Part shown: piece by piece, positions 32,613 through 44,354 of the stretch | Layout: each line of letters begins with the position of its first letter | Numbering within the stretch: the first letter of the stretch is position 1 | Source of the DNA: Haemonchus contortus | Lineage: Eukaryota > Nematoda > Chromadorea > Rhabditida > Trichostrongylidae | DNA length: 64,000 bases | Reading direction: 5' to 3' | NCBI GenBank assembly: GCA_000469685.2 | Contig: LS997564.1 | Location: forward strand, 24,424,459-24,488,458 | Made by a program: the position numbers and the translations under genes | The notes under the pieces: generated by a model | Database searches by the model: none | What the model was told of the DNA's origin: nothing | What the model saw: only the letters and a program-made list of their open reading frames with translations

Positions 32613-35600
32613 ATGTCAGCGGAACAGGAGGAAATCAGGGAAGCAAAGAGCAGGAAGAGATCACACATTAAGGGCTGCTGAAAGAGCTAGATTGAGAAGA
32701 GACCAAGAGGGAAAAGGACTTGCAGAAACGATCAGAATGCGTAGGGAACATGAGGGAGAAGAGCAGCGGCAAGCTCGCTCAAAAAGACTTGCGGAGACAG
32801 CGACAATGTGGAGAGAGCAGAAAGGAGAGGAGCAACGACATGCTCGCATAGAAAAAGTTTTAGAAAGAGCAAGGCTGCGGAGGGAACAGAAAGGAGAGGA
32901 ACAAAGACAAGTCGCCTAGAACAGCTCAGTCAAAGGGCAAGAGTACGAAGGGAGCAAGGAGGAGGGACAGAAAGACAACCTCGCTTAGAACGGCTCAGTC
33001 AAAGTGCCAGAGCACGAAGGGGGCAAGAAGGAGAGTGACAGCGACAAGCTCGCTTGGAAACTCTTGCTAAAGGAGCTAGGACACGAAGAGAGCGAGAAAG
33101 GGAGGAGCAGAGAAGAGCTCAAGAAAGCGATGAGCGACGTGAAGGCGAAACGTTGCAACCGCAGAGAGAGAGCGAACACTACGAGCGAGCCTTACAGAAA
33201 GTCAAATCAAAGAAAGACGGTGTATCGAATGTGCAATGCAACAAAGACACCATGTGCGAAGCAGAACTGTTGCAGCAAGAACCTGAAGAATTGCCCGTCG
33301 AATACCGAACCAGAGGAGCACGACAAACGGGCGCATCAACGTTGAGTGCGAGAGTTGTGGAGCTAAACACTTCAAATCTGAATCAAAACCGAGCAGAGCT
33401 ACTTTTAATTACTGCTGCAATCATGGAAGCACAAATTTGGAGCATTTTATCAACTTCACTAGGCATCTGCGTAGGTCTGCAACACATTCGTGATTGCAAT
33501 AGCGCCTTCGCATTTTCGTCTATTGGGGCTCAGCTGGACTTTCTAGATCAGGACCTGTTTTCGCATCCATGGTGAAATTTGCCACAGAATCGCACCTTCA
33601 CGCCTGGAGGAAGGTCAACCGCCACGGTGCGGCCAAATGTACATCCTGGACACATCAATGGCGGCAGATGAAAGAGCAGGAATTCCAGCGAATATACAAT
33701 GCAATCCTGCTCTCATCCTGTCGCTGACCGCACTTTTCCCCGAAATTAACGCCTTTGCGCAGGCATACAAGATGGTAAACGATGTTGCTCTTAAGGAGGA
33801 GGCTCGAGCCTTTAGGGAAGCAAGGTCAGTGATGCCGGTTAGAATGGTATTTCAGAGTTCGAATTTGAATCCACATCGCTATAATGAGCCCACAGCTAAC
33901 GAAGTGGCCTTTGTATATGCTGGAGAGGAAGGAGACGTACCAGCTGAACACAATCTTGCCGTACATGTGCGATCAGGAGGTCTGCGAAATATTCGCATTT
34001 ATGATGCTGAATGTGACCCACTTCATATCCGATCTTCTTTCTTCAAGGAGAGCTTGGCCGGCATCCAAACATGCTGAAAACCCATCAGAACGGCGCAGTA
34101 GGAATCAATCCCTTACATTTTGCCGGCAAACCGTACCAAAAGCTCTTGGTGGACAGTTATGTGAAAATTGAACAAAACCGCCTCCGAACCCATCAGAGAG
34201 AAACACATATCGCGGACTGGCTGACTATGTTGCAGGAGATATGGACATCGCAGGCCCGATCGGAAGCAGGAGGGTTATTCTACCTTCGTCATTTCCTGGA
34301 TCACCTCGAGCCATGGTGCAAAACTATCACCATGCTATGGCTATCGTCTCAGAATACGTGAAGCCAGACCTGTTTGTTACATTTACATGCAACCCAGCAG
34401 GGAGGGAAATAGCTGAACAGCTAAGCACGGAACAAACAGCATCTGATCGGCCAGACGTTGTTGCTCGAGTTTTCCATGTCAAATTGAAGGAGCTATTTTC
34501 GGATCTCTTCAAACGAAAAATATTTGGGACCGTGATTGCTCACATCAGTGCGATGGAATGGCAAAAAAGAGCGTTACTACGATTACTGACGTTAGCTACA
34601 GAGGATAAGCTGAGGAACACGACTGAAGTAGATGCAGTTGTGCAAAAGGTAATGCCAGACCCAATAGCAGAGTCCCGGCTTCATGATATTGTCTCATCCT
34701 GCATGATGCATAGACCCATGGTTTGGAGAACCCAGCTACACCGTGTATGGTGAATGGCCAGTGCTCAAAAAAATTCCCAAATCATTCAGAGAGGCAACAA
34801 ACATAGAAGTAGATGGCCATCCAGAGTGTAGACGACCGAGTGATGGGAGGGCAGTACAATATGGTTACACCACGCTTTACAATAGATCTGTGGTTCCATA
34901 CAATAAATATCTCGCACTTCGATACAATGCCCATTTGAATGTAGAAATCTGCGCTATGATTCACGCAGTGAAGTACGTATATAAGTGCCCAGATAGAGCA
35001 GCCCTGCACATGATAAGAAGAAACGGAGAAGATGAGGCCAGAGCCATCAATGAGATAGACGAATCCGTAAATGCCTGATATGTATGCGCTCCAGAATCGG
35101 TGCACAGATTGTTGGGATTTGAACTCCGCTCCAAATCGCACACTGTGTACAGATTGCAGCTGCACTTAACAGAGCAGGAGAGCGTAGTTTTCCAGGGTGA
35201 CCAAGAAGAGGAAGCTCTCCGGCGTGCAGCGGAACGAGATACAACTCTCACAGGCTACTTCGAGCTAAACGAGGAGCATGCGGCTTTGTACGGAGCTGGA
35301 ACTATACCACGAGGGCAAGCTGACGCTCGAACGCTTCTCTACGTATAGATACCAGACCACTTTACTTTCAATCAACAAAGTAAGAAGTGGAGCCTGAGAA
35401 AGAAACAGAGCCGTCATATAAGAAGAATGTATACGGTCCGCTAGATGCGGAACGTTATAGTCTCCGCATACTCCTTCTAAACAGAAAACTAGCCAAATCC
35501 TTCGACGAACTCAAGACTGTGAATGGGGTGACCTACGATAGTTTTGAAGAGGCTGCAAAGCCTATCGGGCTAATGCACGACGCTTCACACTATGAAAGCT

Positions 35601-37045
35601 GTATAAGAGAGACAGCAGAGTTCCGAGTGTCATCGGAACTGCGTTCACTCTTAAATAGCCTTATTTGCTTCTGTGATATGGCGAAACTTGAGCGGCTGTG
35701 GGAGCAGTTCGAATCAGCCATGGCTGAAAATTACTAGCGACGTTTTTCGAGCGCTGAAGAGGCAGTCATTCGAGCGTACTATGACATAATGGACAGAATG
35801 CAGATTAGTGGAGTGAATTACAGCAACTTTGTTACCCCTCCTGCTGATCGAAGACCAGGGTTATAGATGAAAGTTATGAGTCGGAGAGAGAGCACGCAGC
35901 CCATGGAAAAGAAATGGTCGACAACTTGAACGATGGCCAAAAATCAGCAGCAGATGATATTTTGCATACAATAGAGGCAGGGCATATCGGAAGACATTTC
36001 TTCATCGATGGCCCAGGTGGAAGTGGGCGTTTTTGTACGCTGCTCTGTACCACTCCCTTCTAGGCAGAGGGAAAAACGTTACATGTGTAGCTTGGACAGG
36101 AATTGCCGCTAACCTGCTACCTCGCGGCAGGACTGCAAGCAGCACCTTCAAGCTGAATATTCACGACGGCTGCAAGACGAGCACGATGACAAGAGAATCA
36201 GTGGAGGCGAGAGCACTGCATGAAACTTCTGTTATTCTTTGGGTTGGAATCTCGATGGTACCAAAGTGGACGATAGAGGCCGTAGATCTTCTGTTAAGGA
36301 ATATTATGCAGAATTAGTCGCCATTCGGAGGTAAGACGATGATTGTAGGCGGAGATTTTCGATAGGCACTTCCAGTTGTTGGGAGAGGGGGACAAGAGGA
36401 TCTGGAAAATGTGTGCATAGAAAACTCATTTATGGCAGCATTTCGTCACTTATCATCATTCCGTGAACATGAGAGCTGCAACGTATAGCGGAGAGTGGGC
36501 AAGAATGCTGCTACAGATCGGTGATGGAAATTATCCTGAAAACTTCCATCTACGCCCTACAGTTCAGGAGACCTTATCTGGGAAGTATGCGGTGGAACGA
36601 TTGCAGAAGGCGACATTGGCGAGTTATGTGAAAAAGCAATACTGGTTCCTAAAAATGTGCATGTCGAGCAGATGAACGTGTTGGCATTGGAGCGAATGCC
36701 CGAAGAACTAGAACTGAAAGTGTACAAAAACATCGACGAAGCAGAAAATGCGGACCCGGAAGATGTTCTCAATTACCAAGTTGAGCATTTAAACCAGTTG
36801 CGTCCAAGTGGGGTGCCTCCGCATTAACTGAAGTGAAGCAGGGATGCTGCTATGCAATCCTGATGCATCCGGAGGTCTTTGCAATGAAACAAAATTTATC
36901 GTAGAATGGTGCCGTCAATACGGAAAAACTTTTATAGACAGACCACAGACAAATGGATTTTATTCAGTTTGAGGAGGAGACAATTTCCGATTCGATTAGC
37001 CTTCGCTACCACCATAAACAAGGCACAGGGCCAGTCGCTGTCGAT
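32613..37045 (+). mobile_element. Decayed Helitron (Rep and PIF1-like helicase remains)
   Basis: Plus-strand pieces in Helitron order. An N-terminal stretch of charged ~25-residue repeats (RQARSKRLAETA, RARLRREQKGEE) lies at 32685-33180. A helitron-like N domain at 33637-34080 has NEVAFVYAGEEGD. The Rep part at 34330-34750 has KPDLFVTFTCNP and AHISAMEWQKR, where the usual two-histidine HUH stretch is missing. KYVYKCPDRAALH lies at about 34970. The helicase from 35925 has FIDGPGGSGR (Walker A with R for K), VAWTGIAANLLP, MIVGGDFR and, at 36985-37035, LAFATTINKAQGQSL. Many stops and frame shifts are present. Helitrons move by rolling-circle replication; this copy cannot. Its terminal TC and CTRR ends were not found. 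Confidence 0.85.
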
Positions 37046-38200
37046 CCTCTACAACTACTTGGAAAAGACTATATGGTAACAGTTCGTTATCGGGCAGGAC
37101 TTATGATTTGAACTTCTATCAGCTTCTATTCCAGGTAATTTCGATCGCTGCTATAGACTTCTCTCCCTCTACAACTACCTGGAGAAAACTAGGTGATAAG
37201 ATCATCAACGGGAGCTCATCAGATCATTGGGGAGAAACTTCTGCTTGGAACTACTATGAGTTTGGCTACTACAACTGCTCCCATCCTCCCCCCCCCCCCC
37301 CCCCACAACTGCCTGAAAAATCCTCAATGGTAAGCGAGCTCATCATTGAGCAAGACTTCTGATTGGGAAAAGTGTAAGTTCTTCTTTCAGGTACTTTCAG
37401 TCGTTGTTGTCCAATTCTTTTCCTCTACAGTTACCTGTAGAATACCTTATGGTGAGTTCATCAATGGGAAAGACTTCTGATTTGAAAAACTATAAGTTCT
37501 TTTCTCAGATACTTTCCATCGCTATTACCCACTTCTCCTCCTGCACAACTACCTGGAAAATACTGTATGGTAAGAGAATTCATCCCTGGACAGGACTTGT
37601 GATTAGAACTACTATGAACTTTCATTCCAGTTGTTTTCGATCGCTCCTATCCTCCCCGCCTCCTCTATGACTCCCTGAAAATACTCAATGGTAAGAGCGT
37701 TGAACATTGGACAAGATTCTGATGGAACTACTGTAGGTTTCAGTTCCATTCACCATAATCGATACTTCCCTTTCCCCCTACTATGCAACTACTTGAAATT
37801 ACTCGATGGCAAGAAAATTTTCATTATTGGACAACATTTCTGATTGGAACTAGTGTGTGTGTTTTCATTTCAGGTATTGTTAATCACTCCCATCGTCTTC
37901 GTCTCCTCTGCAACTACCCAAAAAATACTCAATGGTAGGAGAGTTAATCATTGGACAGAAGGTCTTATTTGAATAACTGTAAGTTTATCATTGGACAAGA
38001 CTTATAACTGGAATTACTATGAGTTTTCATTTCAGATGTTTTCAACCTCTCCACCTCACCTACAACTCCCTGAAAAATCCTCAATGGTAAGAGAGTTCAT
38101 CATTGACCAAGACTCATGATTGAGACTGCTGTAGGTTTTCATTTGATGTTCGTTTAATCGCTCCTATACGCTCCATCCTCTTCAGCCTGATCATTTGATA
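37044..38200 (+). repeat. ~120-bp minisatellite with splice-like signals in each unit
   Basis: Nine units start with CTACAACTACCTGGA or variants at about 37044, 37168, 37304, 37424, 37545, 37664, 37783, 37908 and 38059. The first begins where the Helitron helicase frame ends. Most units contain, in order, ATGGTAAG-like words, TGGACAAGACT, ACTATGAGTTTTCAT, TTTCAG, then CGATCGCTCCTAT. Each unit thus has both a donor-like GGTAAG and an acceptor-like TTTCAG. It has no protein family content. Confidence 0.75.
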
Positions 38201-38530
38201 GGGATACCTATTAGACCTATTAAGAATTCTTATTTCAGATTCCTTTCGCCGCTCTCATCGATTTCTCCACCATGACTCGTTCGCTCGCCATTTTTGGTGA
38301 AGAATAGTGATATATTTCAAAATGAGGTTTTGTATAAAATCATGATGCTTATGTTGTTAGCATGATCTTTGCCTTTAATTCAGCTATACAAATGATTTCC
38401 TGTAATCTCTTCGCTTTCATTTGCTTTCATAATGAAGCGTTTTTTTCACTGAGCTTTCTCTTATATATACCCAGTTGCGTAGGATGTTTTTCATCTAAAG
38501 TTTCAAGTGATATTCTTCAAATGGCGGCTG

Positions 38531-39041
38531 TGACTGGTGCGACTAATCAGTGGAAATGCAAGTAAATTCCCGTCACAACTTCAATAGTTCATAAGTATAC
38601 GAATAGTCAGAAGGCGGACAAAAGGAATCAGCGGATGAATCATGGTTGTAAGGATGGACATAAGGGCACTGGGCAATAATATCTTTGTTCGCAGCAGGAG
38701 CCGGCTGACTCGAGGGCGAAAAGGATGGCTTCTATCAAGCCTTGACAGGGCTATCAGATCAGTTTAGGAAGTAGACTACCTCACAATTGCCGGTGATTTG
38801 AATTGGGACATTGGTAGTGCACGGAGGAGCTTGGAAAGGGTTCATGGAGGTACAGTAGGAGTCACAAAAATCTCCTCGATCTGGAAATGGCTCTCGACTG
38901 ACTACCGCTACCATCTCTCTGGAAAGCGCTCTATGAACGAAACGTTCCGGAACATCTGATCCCTTTGTTAAAAGATATGTCCGATCGGTGTTGAACAACT
39001 ATACGCACTCTACGAGTCTTGACAAGGGCTATAGTAGTTAC
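38531..39041 (+). repeat. Left arm of a 511-bp inverted repeat made of LINE sequence
   Basis: The sequence matches 40227-40737 on the opposite strand at roughly 95 percent by eye over a 240-base sample. On the plus strand it carries an endonuclease remnant (AGDLNWDIGSA with one frame) and an RT remnant (ERNVPEHLIPLLKDM). A deletion that both arms share joins the two. The copy was therefore already defective when the arm was duplicated. Confidence 0.8.
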
Positions 39042-40226
39042 ACTTAGGATATGCTGAGGGATAGCTCTTAGCCCGCTCCTCTTCCTGCTTACAATGAACC
39101 TCATCACAGAACAACTCATGGATGGACCCCCTTCGCTGATGGCATTCTGATGATAGTGTAGAGCAGAGGAGTACTACAGGACAAGTTTACAGCAATGGCA
39201 GCAGGTGCTTGCGGAGATACCTTCGACTGAACGTTTGAAGGACCAAGTTCCTTAGCTCCGAAGGCGATTCTGGAGAAGCCGGAAAAGGCGAGAATTCTGA
39301 TACACGGAGAATGATCTGACCGCATGGCAGCGTGGACTGGGCTACCAGATCCCGAATAAACGCGGTATGGTGGATGGAGTGGAGAGAGTCTAGCGGCATC
39401 CTAAAATTTTTTCCGAGAAGTCTCCTCTGATGAATCTGTGGCATCTTAGTACGCTGTCACATCATAATACGGCCTAGATAAGGCATTATAGATGGCTCAG
39501 CAATTATATTGTGTAAATGCCACACCCATAGTGAACGAGTTTCAGCGCTTTGTAGAGGCTGCAGTACCTCAAGTAGCTCCCATGTGCGAATTTCAAACAA
39601 CTTGTCTCGACTCATGGTGACAGTGAAAGGCAGTTTTGCACACTTTGGCTCAATGTAGACAGCTCTTTGCTCAATAACAGTAGCAGAAATCTCTACCGAA
39701 TACCATTATCTGCCGTTCCCGTCATGTGATCTCGAACAATTTCCATTTCCAATCTTTTTAGAAAGCCTTGCTTCCTGCGAAGTCGACGGTTTTTGTCGCT
39801 TTCTTCGCCATCGAAGCACTTCTCTCTACCAACTTTTCTGGGTTTCATCTTGAAAAGCGTACCTCGAAATTATCGTGAATTGTGCCTTTAAGCACGCTTA
39901 AAAGGGAGGGTAGTGTACCGATCAGTTGTGCTCTACGGCTGCGAGTGCTGGCCCGTTGATGAAAGTCATGGTTACTGCTTAACCGCGTTCACAGGAGAAT
40001 GCTCAGACGGACCTGTGAGCAAACTCGAGTGGACCGGGTCAAAAACGAGGACGCATGCAAACAGCCTCGTCCAGCTGAAGATGAGAGAGCATCGACAGCG
40101 ATGGTATTTCTTACGCTCATCAATTTAAAGGTCTTCGATGCTGTCGAGACAGAAGCGGTAATTGGACCACTGGGCAACCAGGACCCTAGCCAATACATAA
40201 GGATGCTTCGTGAGCTCTACTAACTA
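39042..40226 (+). mobile_element. Fragments of non-LTR retrotransposons (LINE) between the arms
   Basis: 39066-39425 continues the arm 1 element: LLFLLTMNLITEQLMDGPP, then words such as KFLSSE and RINAVWW. 39913-40095 has YGCECWPV and LKMREHRQRW from the same or a similar element. 40100-40222 has an RT palm from a different RTE-type family (TLINLKVFDAVETEAV, QYIRMLRELY). A non-LINE insert of about 480 bases (39430-39905) splits it and ends with GAATTGTGCCTTTAAG, a TTAA MITE-like end. All pieces are broken. Confidence 0.65.
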
Positions 40227-40737
40227 GTAACTACTATAGCCCTTGTCAAGACTCGTAGGGTGCGTATAGTTGTTCAACACCGATCGGACATATCTTTTAA
40301 CAAAAGGATCATATGTTCCGGAACGTTTCGCTCTTAGAGCGCTTTCCAGAGAGATGGTAGCGGTAGTCAGTCGAGAGCCATTTCCAGATCGAGGAGATTT
40401 TTTGTGGCTCCTACTCTACCTCCATGCACCCTTTCCAAGCTCCTCCGTGCACTACCGATGTCCCGATTCAAATCACCGGCAATTGTGACGTAGTCTACTT
40501 CCTAAACTGATCTGATAGCCCTGTCAAGGCTTGATAGAAGCCATCCTTTTCGCCCTCGAGTCAGCCGGCTTCTGCTGCGAACAAAGATATTATTGCCCAC
40601 TGCCCTTATGTCCATCCTCATAACCATGATTCATCCGCTGATCTCTCTTGTCCGCCTTCTGACTATTCGCATACCTATGAACTATTGAAGATGTGACGGG
40701 AATTTATTTGCGTTTCCACTGATTGGTCGCACCAGCT
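40227..40737 (-). repeat. Right arm of the 511-bp inverted repeat
   Basis: Reverse complement of 38531-39041 with about 5 percent differences. It starts at GTAACTACTATAGCCC and ends near TGGTCGCACCAG. See the left arm. Confidence 0.8.
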
Positions 40738-41390
40738 TCACAACCAGGATTTTGCATCCAGAAAGAAATCTGTGCCGACGCGCAGAGTAGTCTTTGGCAG
40801 GGCAATACCATTGATAAAACCTTTTTTGGTGCCTCTCTCGAAAACATTCTACGTGAAAAAAACAGGGAACATCCGGTTCCGCCCTCACCTTTTCTGTCCC
40901 CCCTGCTTTAACTTAATCCTTGGGCTCCGCTGTCACCGTCACTCACGCTCTTGGAAAGGGGAAAGGGCGATGCTCCGAATGTCCCAATACACTCAAGTTC
41001 TGTAGAGGAGCCGGGTTTCAAGCTTCGTCAGTGAATGAAGATAGAGGGATGTCATTGCTTACGCCAGGGAATCAAAGACTAGGTGGGCTGGACACGTTAT
41101 GCGATATGATGGCCGGTTACTGACCGGCCATCAGACGAACATCAGGCTACAAGCGCGATGGCCACGCTTATCCACGAAAGCTCTGAGCGAAAGGAATGCT
41201 ACTCCTCGACTCACTCGAGCGAGACGGTCCACCGGACTATTTTGGCCTGTGGTATGGCCGAATGAAGACGTTACTGGCGTCCGCTTAAAAGAGTCGATTA
41301 TCAACGATACGACAGGTGATACAGGACTGCAACAAACAGTTCTGTCTACGTTTAGATCACCCCTTTGTCTCTAGCGGTTCTGAACCTTCA
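40738..41390 (+). mobile_element. RTE-like LINE 3' fragment
   Basis: At 41080-41120 the frame LGGLDTLCDMMAGY and its overlapping frame with MRYDGRLL correspond to the RWAGHVMR-type motif near the C-terminus of RTE-like proteins. Downstream, at 41265-41330, lies the TCGATTATCAACG repeat that recurs at 500-580 on the other strand. Broken and partial. Confidence 0.5.
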
Positions 41391-41989
41391 GGGTTTCTTT
41401 CTCTGATCCAAAACACAGTTGTGTAAACAATCACCAGTATGTTCTAAACTTCAGAGGCTTCCAAGATGGCGTCGAGGCGTTTTTCGAAAAGCCAGCACCT
41501 AATGTTGTTGTGTTACCTATTTCGAAGGCTCAATCATATCGAACACATTGAATCGTCTACCGAACGAATAGGTTGTGTATCACCCAAGAAGCGGAAAAAG
41601 TGAACTACCTTGGTCGATTTTCTTTTCTGGGATCAAGAATCTATCGGGAACAGCAACTAACTCAATGAGCGCAATAAATTGCCCCAGCGAGAGAGCCGTG
41701 CCGCATTCGCTTGCTGTCTAGGGTTGTGACTTCTGTCGTATCATCGCATGCATAGTCCGTACTATGTAAGCGCACGTGTTATTTAACGCTTCGATGGAGT
41801 ACCGTTTAGTTTTCCGTACTAGTTGCTGTTAACATCGTTTCGGTCTTTGATCTTTTGTGTTTAAGAGCTTTCATAAACATTCCCAGAGGTGCTGTATATT
41901 CTTTTTTCAGTCTTGATCTATTAGCAAGTGTTTGGGCTGTTAGAGATGGAGTATCGTTTTTCTTCATGAAGTTCATAGTTCAACTTCAG
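41391..41989 (+). promoter_or_regulatory. Upstream region of the long VMA21 gene
   Basis: No coding signal is evident. Pyrimidine-rich acceptor-like TTTTTTCAG lies at about 41905-41912 and CAACTTCAG directly before the ATG at 41990. The second could serve as a spliced-leader trans-splice site, as is common in nematodes. No TATA or other element is defined. Confidence 0.35.
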
Positions 41990-43126
41990 ATGTCTGATGA
42001 GTACGACGTAGTACAAGGAGACTCATCTTCGAACACCTCTACAACTGGGAGTTTCGAAAACGTCAGTACTCCAGGCGTCGCTGAACCTGCTGCTGACGAA
42101 AAGGCCACAAAAGAGGACGTTAAGGATGAGAAATCAACCAATGCCGAGGCGAAAGAGGCGGAAACGACCCCGGATTGGGTGAAGTCTGACGATGTAAGTT
42201 CAAAAAGGGTGAGACTTTTTTCCCAATCCGGCGCGACCTTAATTTCTCAAATTACGGAATGACGAGGAGTAAATGGCTTTGCTGTACGTGAATTGGGTTG
42301 CATAAGTTCACAGAGTGGTTTGCGCCTTAGCTGCCGAAACCTCGACGGTTTATGGTGCTTTACATGAAGCCAAAACGCAATATGCATCGTGGAAAATGTT
42401 AACGGGAGTGTAAAAGTGCCAATTCCGGAATGTCGAGGATTCGGAATTGGGGCACATGGTTAGGCTGCCCACGTAATGCGACCTGAATGCAACCACTCTG
42501 CTTTACCTGGCTTCATTAATTCGTACCTGATCGAGCGTTCACGGTAGGGTCATACACATTCAAGGGAACACATCCAGAACTTAAGATTGAGAAGGTATAT
42601 TTCTTGGTAGATTATTATTCTCAAAGGCCCAAACTTCTGATCAATACCTCAGGATAATGCTTGATTGGTTGTTGGTATAAGCATAGAGAAGTAATATCAA
42701 ACAGGATTATTTCTTGGTCGGGACTAAACTGCCATCCTTTTTCGACTAAATTGTAGTTTTGGCTTTATTAGGAGCTGCTACGTCATCCCTCTACTCGCAG
42801 TGCAATCAAGAATTTGATCAGGTTCTCAGCTGCAATGTTTGTTCTTCCTCTTCTTACAATGTTCACCACTTATCACTATGTCTTTAGAGGTAGAGGTTTT
42901 TGATAGTTTATTTCTCGACGCTAATTCTGCCTCGTTCTTTTTTCAAATCTTCAAAACTACTGTTTTTGCAGATTATTATGATTTGCCCCCGGATCAGGCA
43001 ATGCTATATGCAGGGCTATGTGGAGTCATTGTGGTCATTCTCATCGTTATCGTCTTTGTTTATATAGCGTATCGCGAAGAACAAGACATTGAACAGATAG
43101 AACTTCTTTTGAAAAAGGAGGAGTAA
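41990..43126 (+). CDS. VMA21-family V-ATPase assembly factor, long paralogue
   Basis: Three exons, 41990-42193, 42772-42889 and 42972-43126, join in phase (0, 1) to 158 residues and TAA. Residues 1-68 are an acidic Ser/Thr/Glu/Lys-rich soluble extension. Residues 69-158 match VMA21: a short lead with STRSAIKNL, membrane span 1 at about 86-106 (FSAAMFVLPLLTMF), an acidic luminal loop YYDLPPDQA, and span 2 at about 117-141. The protein ends KKEE, a KKXX dilysine signal for return to the ER, as in yeast Vma21. VMA21 proteins help assemble the V0 sector of the V-ATPase in the ER. The usual length is about 77-101 residues, so the extension is unusual. ATG directly follows CTTCAG. A second VMA21 gene lies 1.2 kb downstream. 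Confidence 0.82.
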
Positions 43127-43442
43127 GAAAAGTGGAAAATTGAATTTTCTTTTTAAGAAAAAACTGTTTTTTTTATTGCGCGTTTTGCCATTGCTTAATT
43201 GGCAGGCGTTTGTGTTTTGCTACTTATACGCTAGTTTGTTATATTGCTTCAAGTTGCACAAATTGTCTTGTCGCCATTGAAATGTGTGTACATGACCTAT
43301 ACATTAGATGTTGAAATGCGATTCACGTCAAATTATAACAGATAAAATGAATTTTTTTTGAACATGTTGCATTTCCTTGCCTTTGGTCTGTGAGCCATTC
43401 AGTATCTTTCGTTTCCGTTGCAGTTGTTTAACCATTCAGTAT

Positions 43443-43662
43443 GGCTGCTTTTTTCAGACTTCAACGACACAACTGACGACCGTCCGTACTGCTTCCGTAC
43501 GTGCGTGCGTCCTAGCGACGACGGCGCTAGCCACTTGTTGACAACACCGGACGCCGATGGATTACGCGCCAGTGTTGTCAACAGGTGGCCAGCGCCGCCG
43601 TCGCTCGAATGCACGCACGCACGGACGGTCGGCGGTTGTGTCGTTGAAGTCTGAAAGCAGCC
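43443..43662. mobile_element. 220-bp foldback MITE
   Basis: Two arms of about 100 bases mirror each other. The left runs GGCTGCTTTTTTCAGACTTC ... GTTGACAACAC and the right GTGTTGTCAACAGG ... GAAGTCTGAAAGCAGCC. The loop is about 20 bases. TAT lies on both sides. As RNA it would form a very long hairpin. Confidence 0.8.
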
Positions 43663-43830
43663 TATCGCATTATTACCAGTATTTCGCGTTAACCTTTCTG
43701 AGAATGTTAAGTGATTTTAAAGGTATTGTGCGTATGCAGTGTTGAGTACTAACTGAAGTGATGCTAACGAAACCTCTAACCTACTGACTACTTGTCTTCA
43801 AATTTCTAACGAGATCGTCCATGCTTAAAG

Positions 43831-43970
43831 CGAGATGGTGTAGTGGCAAGTGGCGCAGTATCACGCCAGCATGGTCACGGGTTCGAATGCCGGGTCGATA
43901 TCCGCCGATTCCAATCGAGCCTTCCATATTTCCGGGGTCAATTAATTGGTACCAAGGTCTGGCAGGGTTA
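43831..43970 (+). mobile_element. tRNA-derived SINE, copy 2
   Basis: Best-kept copy: an A-box-like TGGTGTAGTGGCAAGTGG and a B box GGTTCGAATGC. These are followed by the shared body GGGTCGATATCCGCCGATTC, GGTACCAAGGTCTGGCAGGG. Internal RNA polymerase III promoter boxes in a non-tRNA body identify it as a SINE rather than a tRNA gene. Confidence 0.72.
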
Positions 43971-44354
43971 AAAGACTGACTGACTCGTCAAAGACCTTAT
44001 CTTTTATTCTTTATAATATAGACTTTATTTGGGAATCAGTTTACTCTTTAAGACAGGTGACTGTGAGTGCTTTGATCTTTAACGCTTCATGGGTGTCATT
44101 TAGGTCGACAAGAATGCAAGTATCATGTCCTTGACAAGAGTATCTTTATGACGAGCCAGAACAGTTCCGGAGAGTAATTCAAGATGTTTTAATAGATAGG
44201 CTACAGAAGGGAAATTAGAATATGTTCATAGATCATGTTTTGCTTTACATAACTGCTCTACCAGTGTTTGACTTCTTCTCAAAACTTGCAAGACTCTTAT
44301 CTGGTGCCCTGTATCACATAGAGTGGCAGTCATTTTCCAGGAAATTGTTGCACA

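Larger units (their letters stand above)
43127..44354. other. Spacer between the two VMA21 genes
   Basis: Holds the 3' end of the long VMA21 gene, a foldback MITE (43443-43662) and a SINE (43831-43970). No further coding signal was found. A donor- or acceptor-bearing 5' exon for the short VMA21 gene was not identified. Confidence 0.45.

Noticed and set aside
37040..38200. Regular ~120-bp spacing as a CRISPR-like array
   Set aside because: The whole unit repeats, not short repeats with unique spacers, and the host is a eukaryote.
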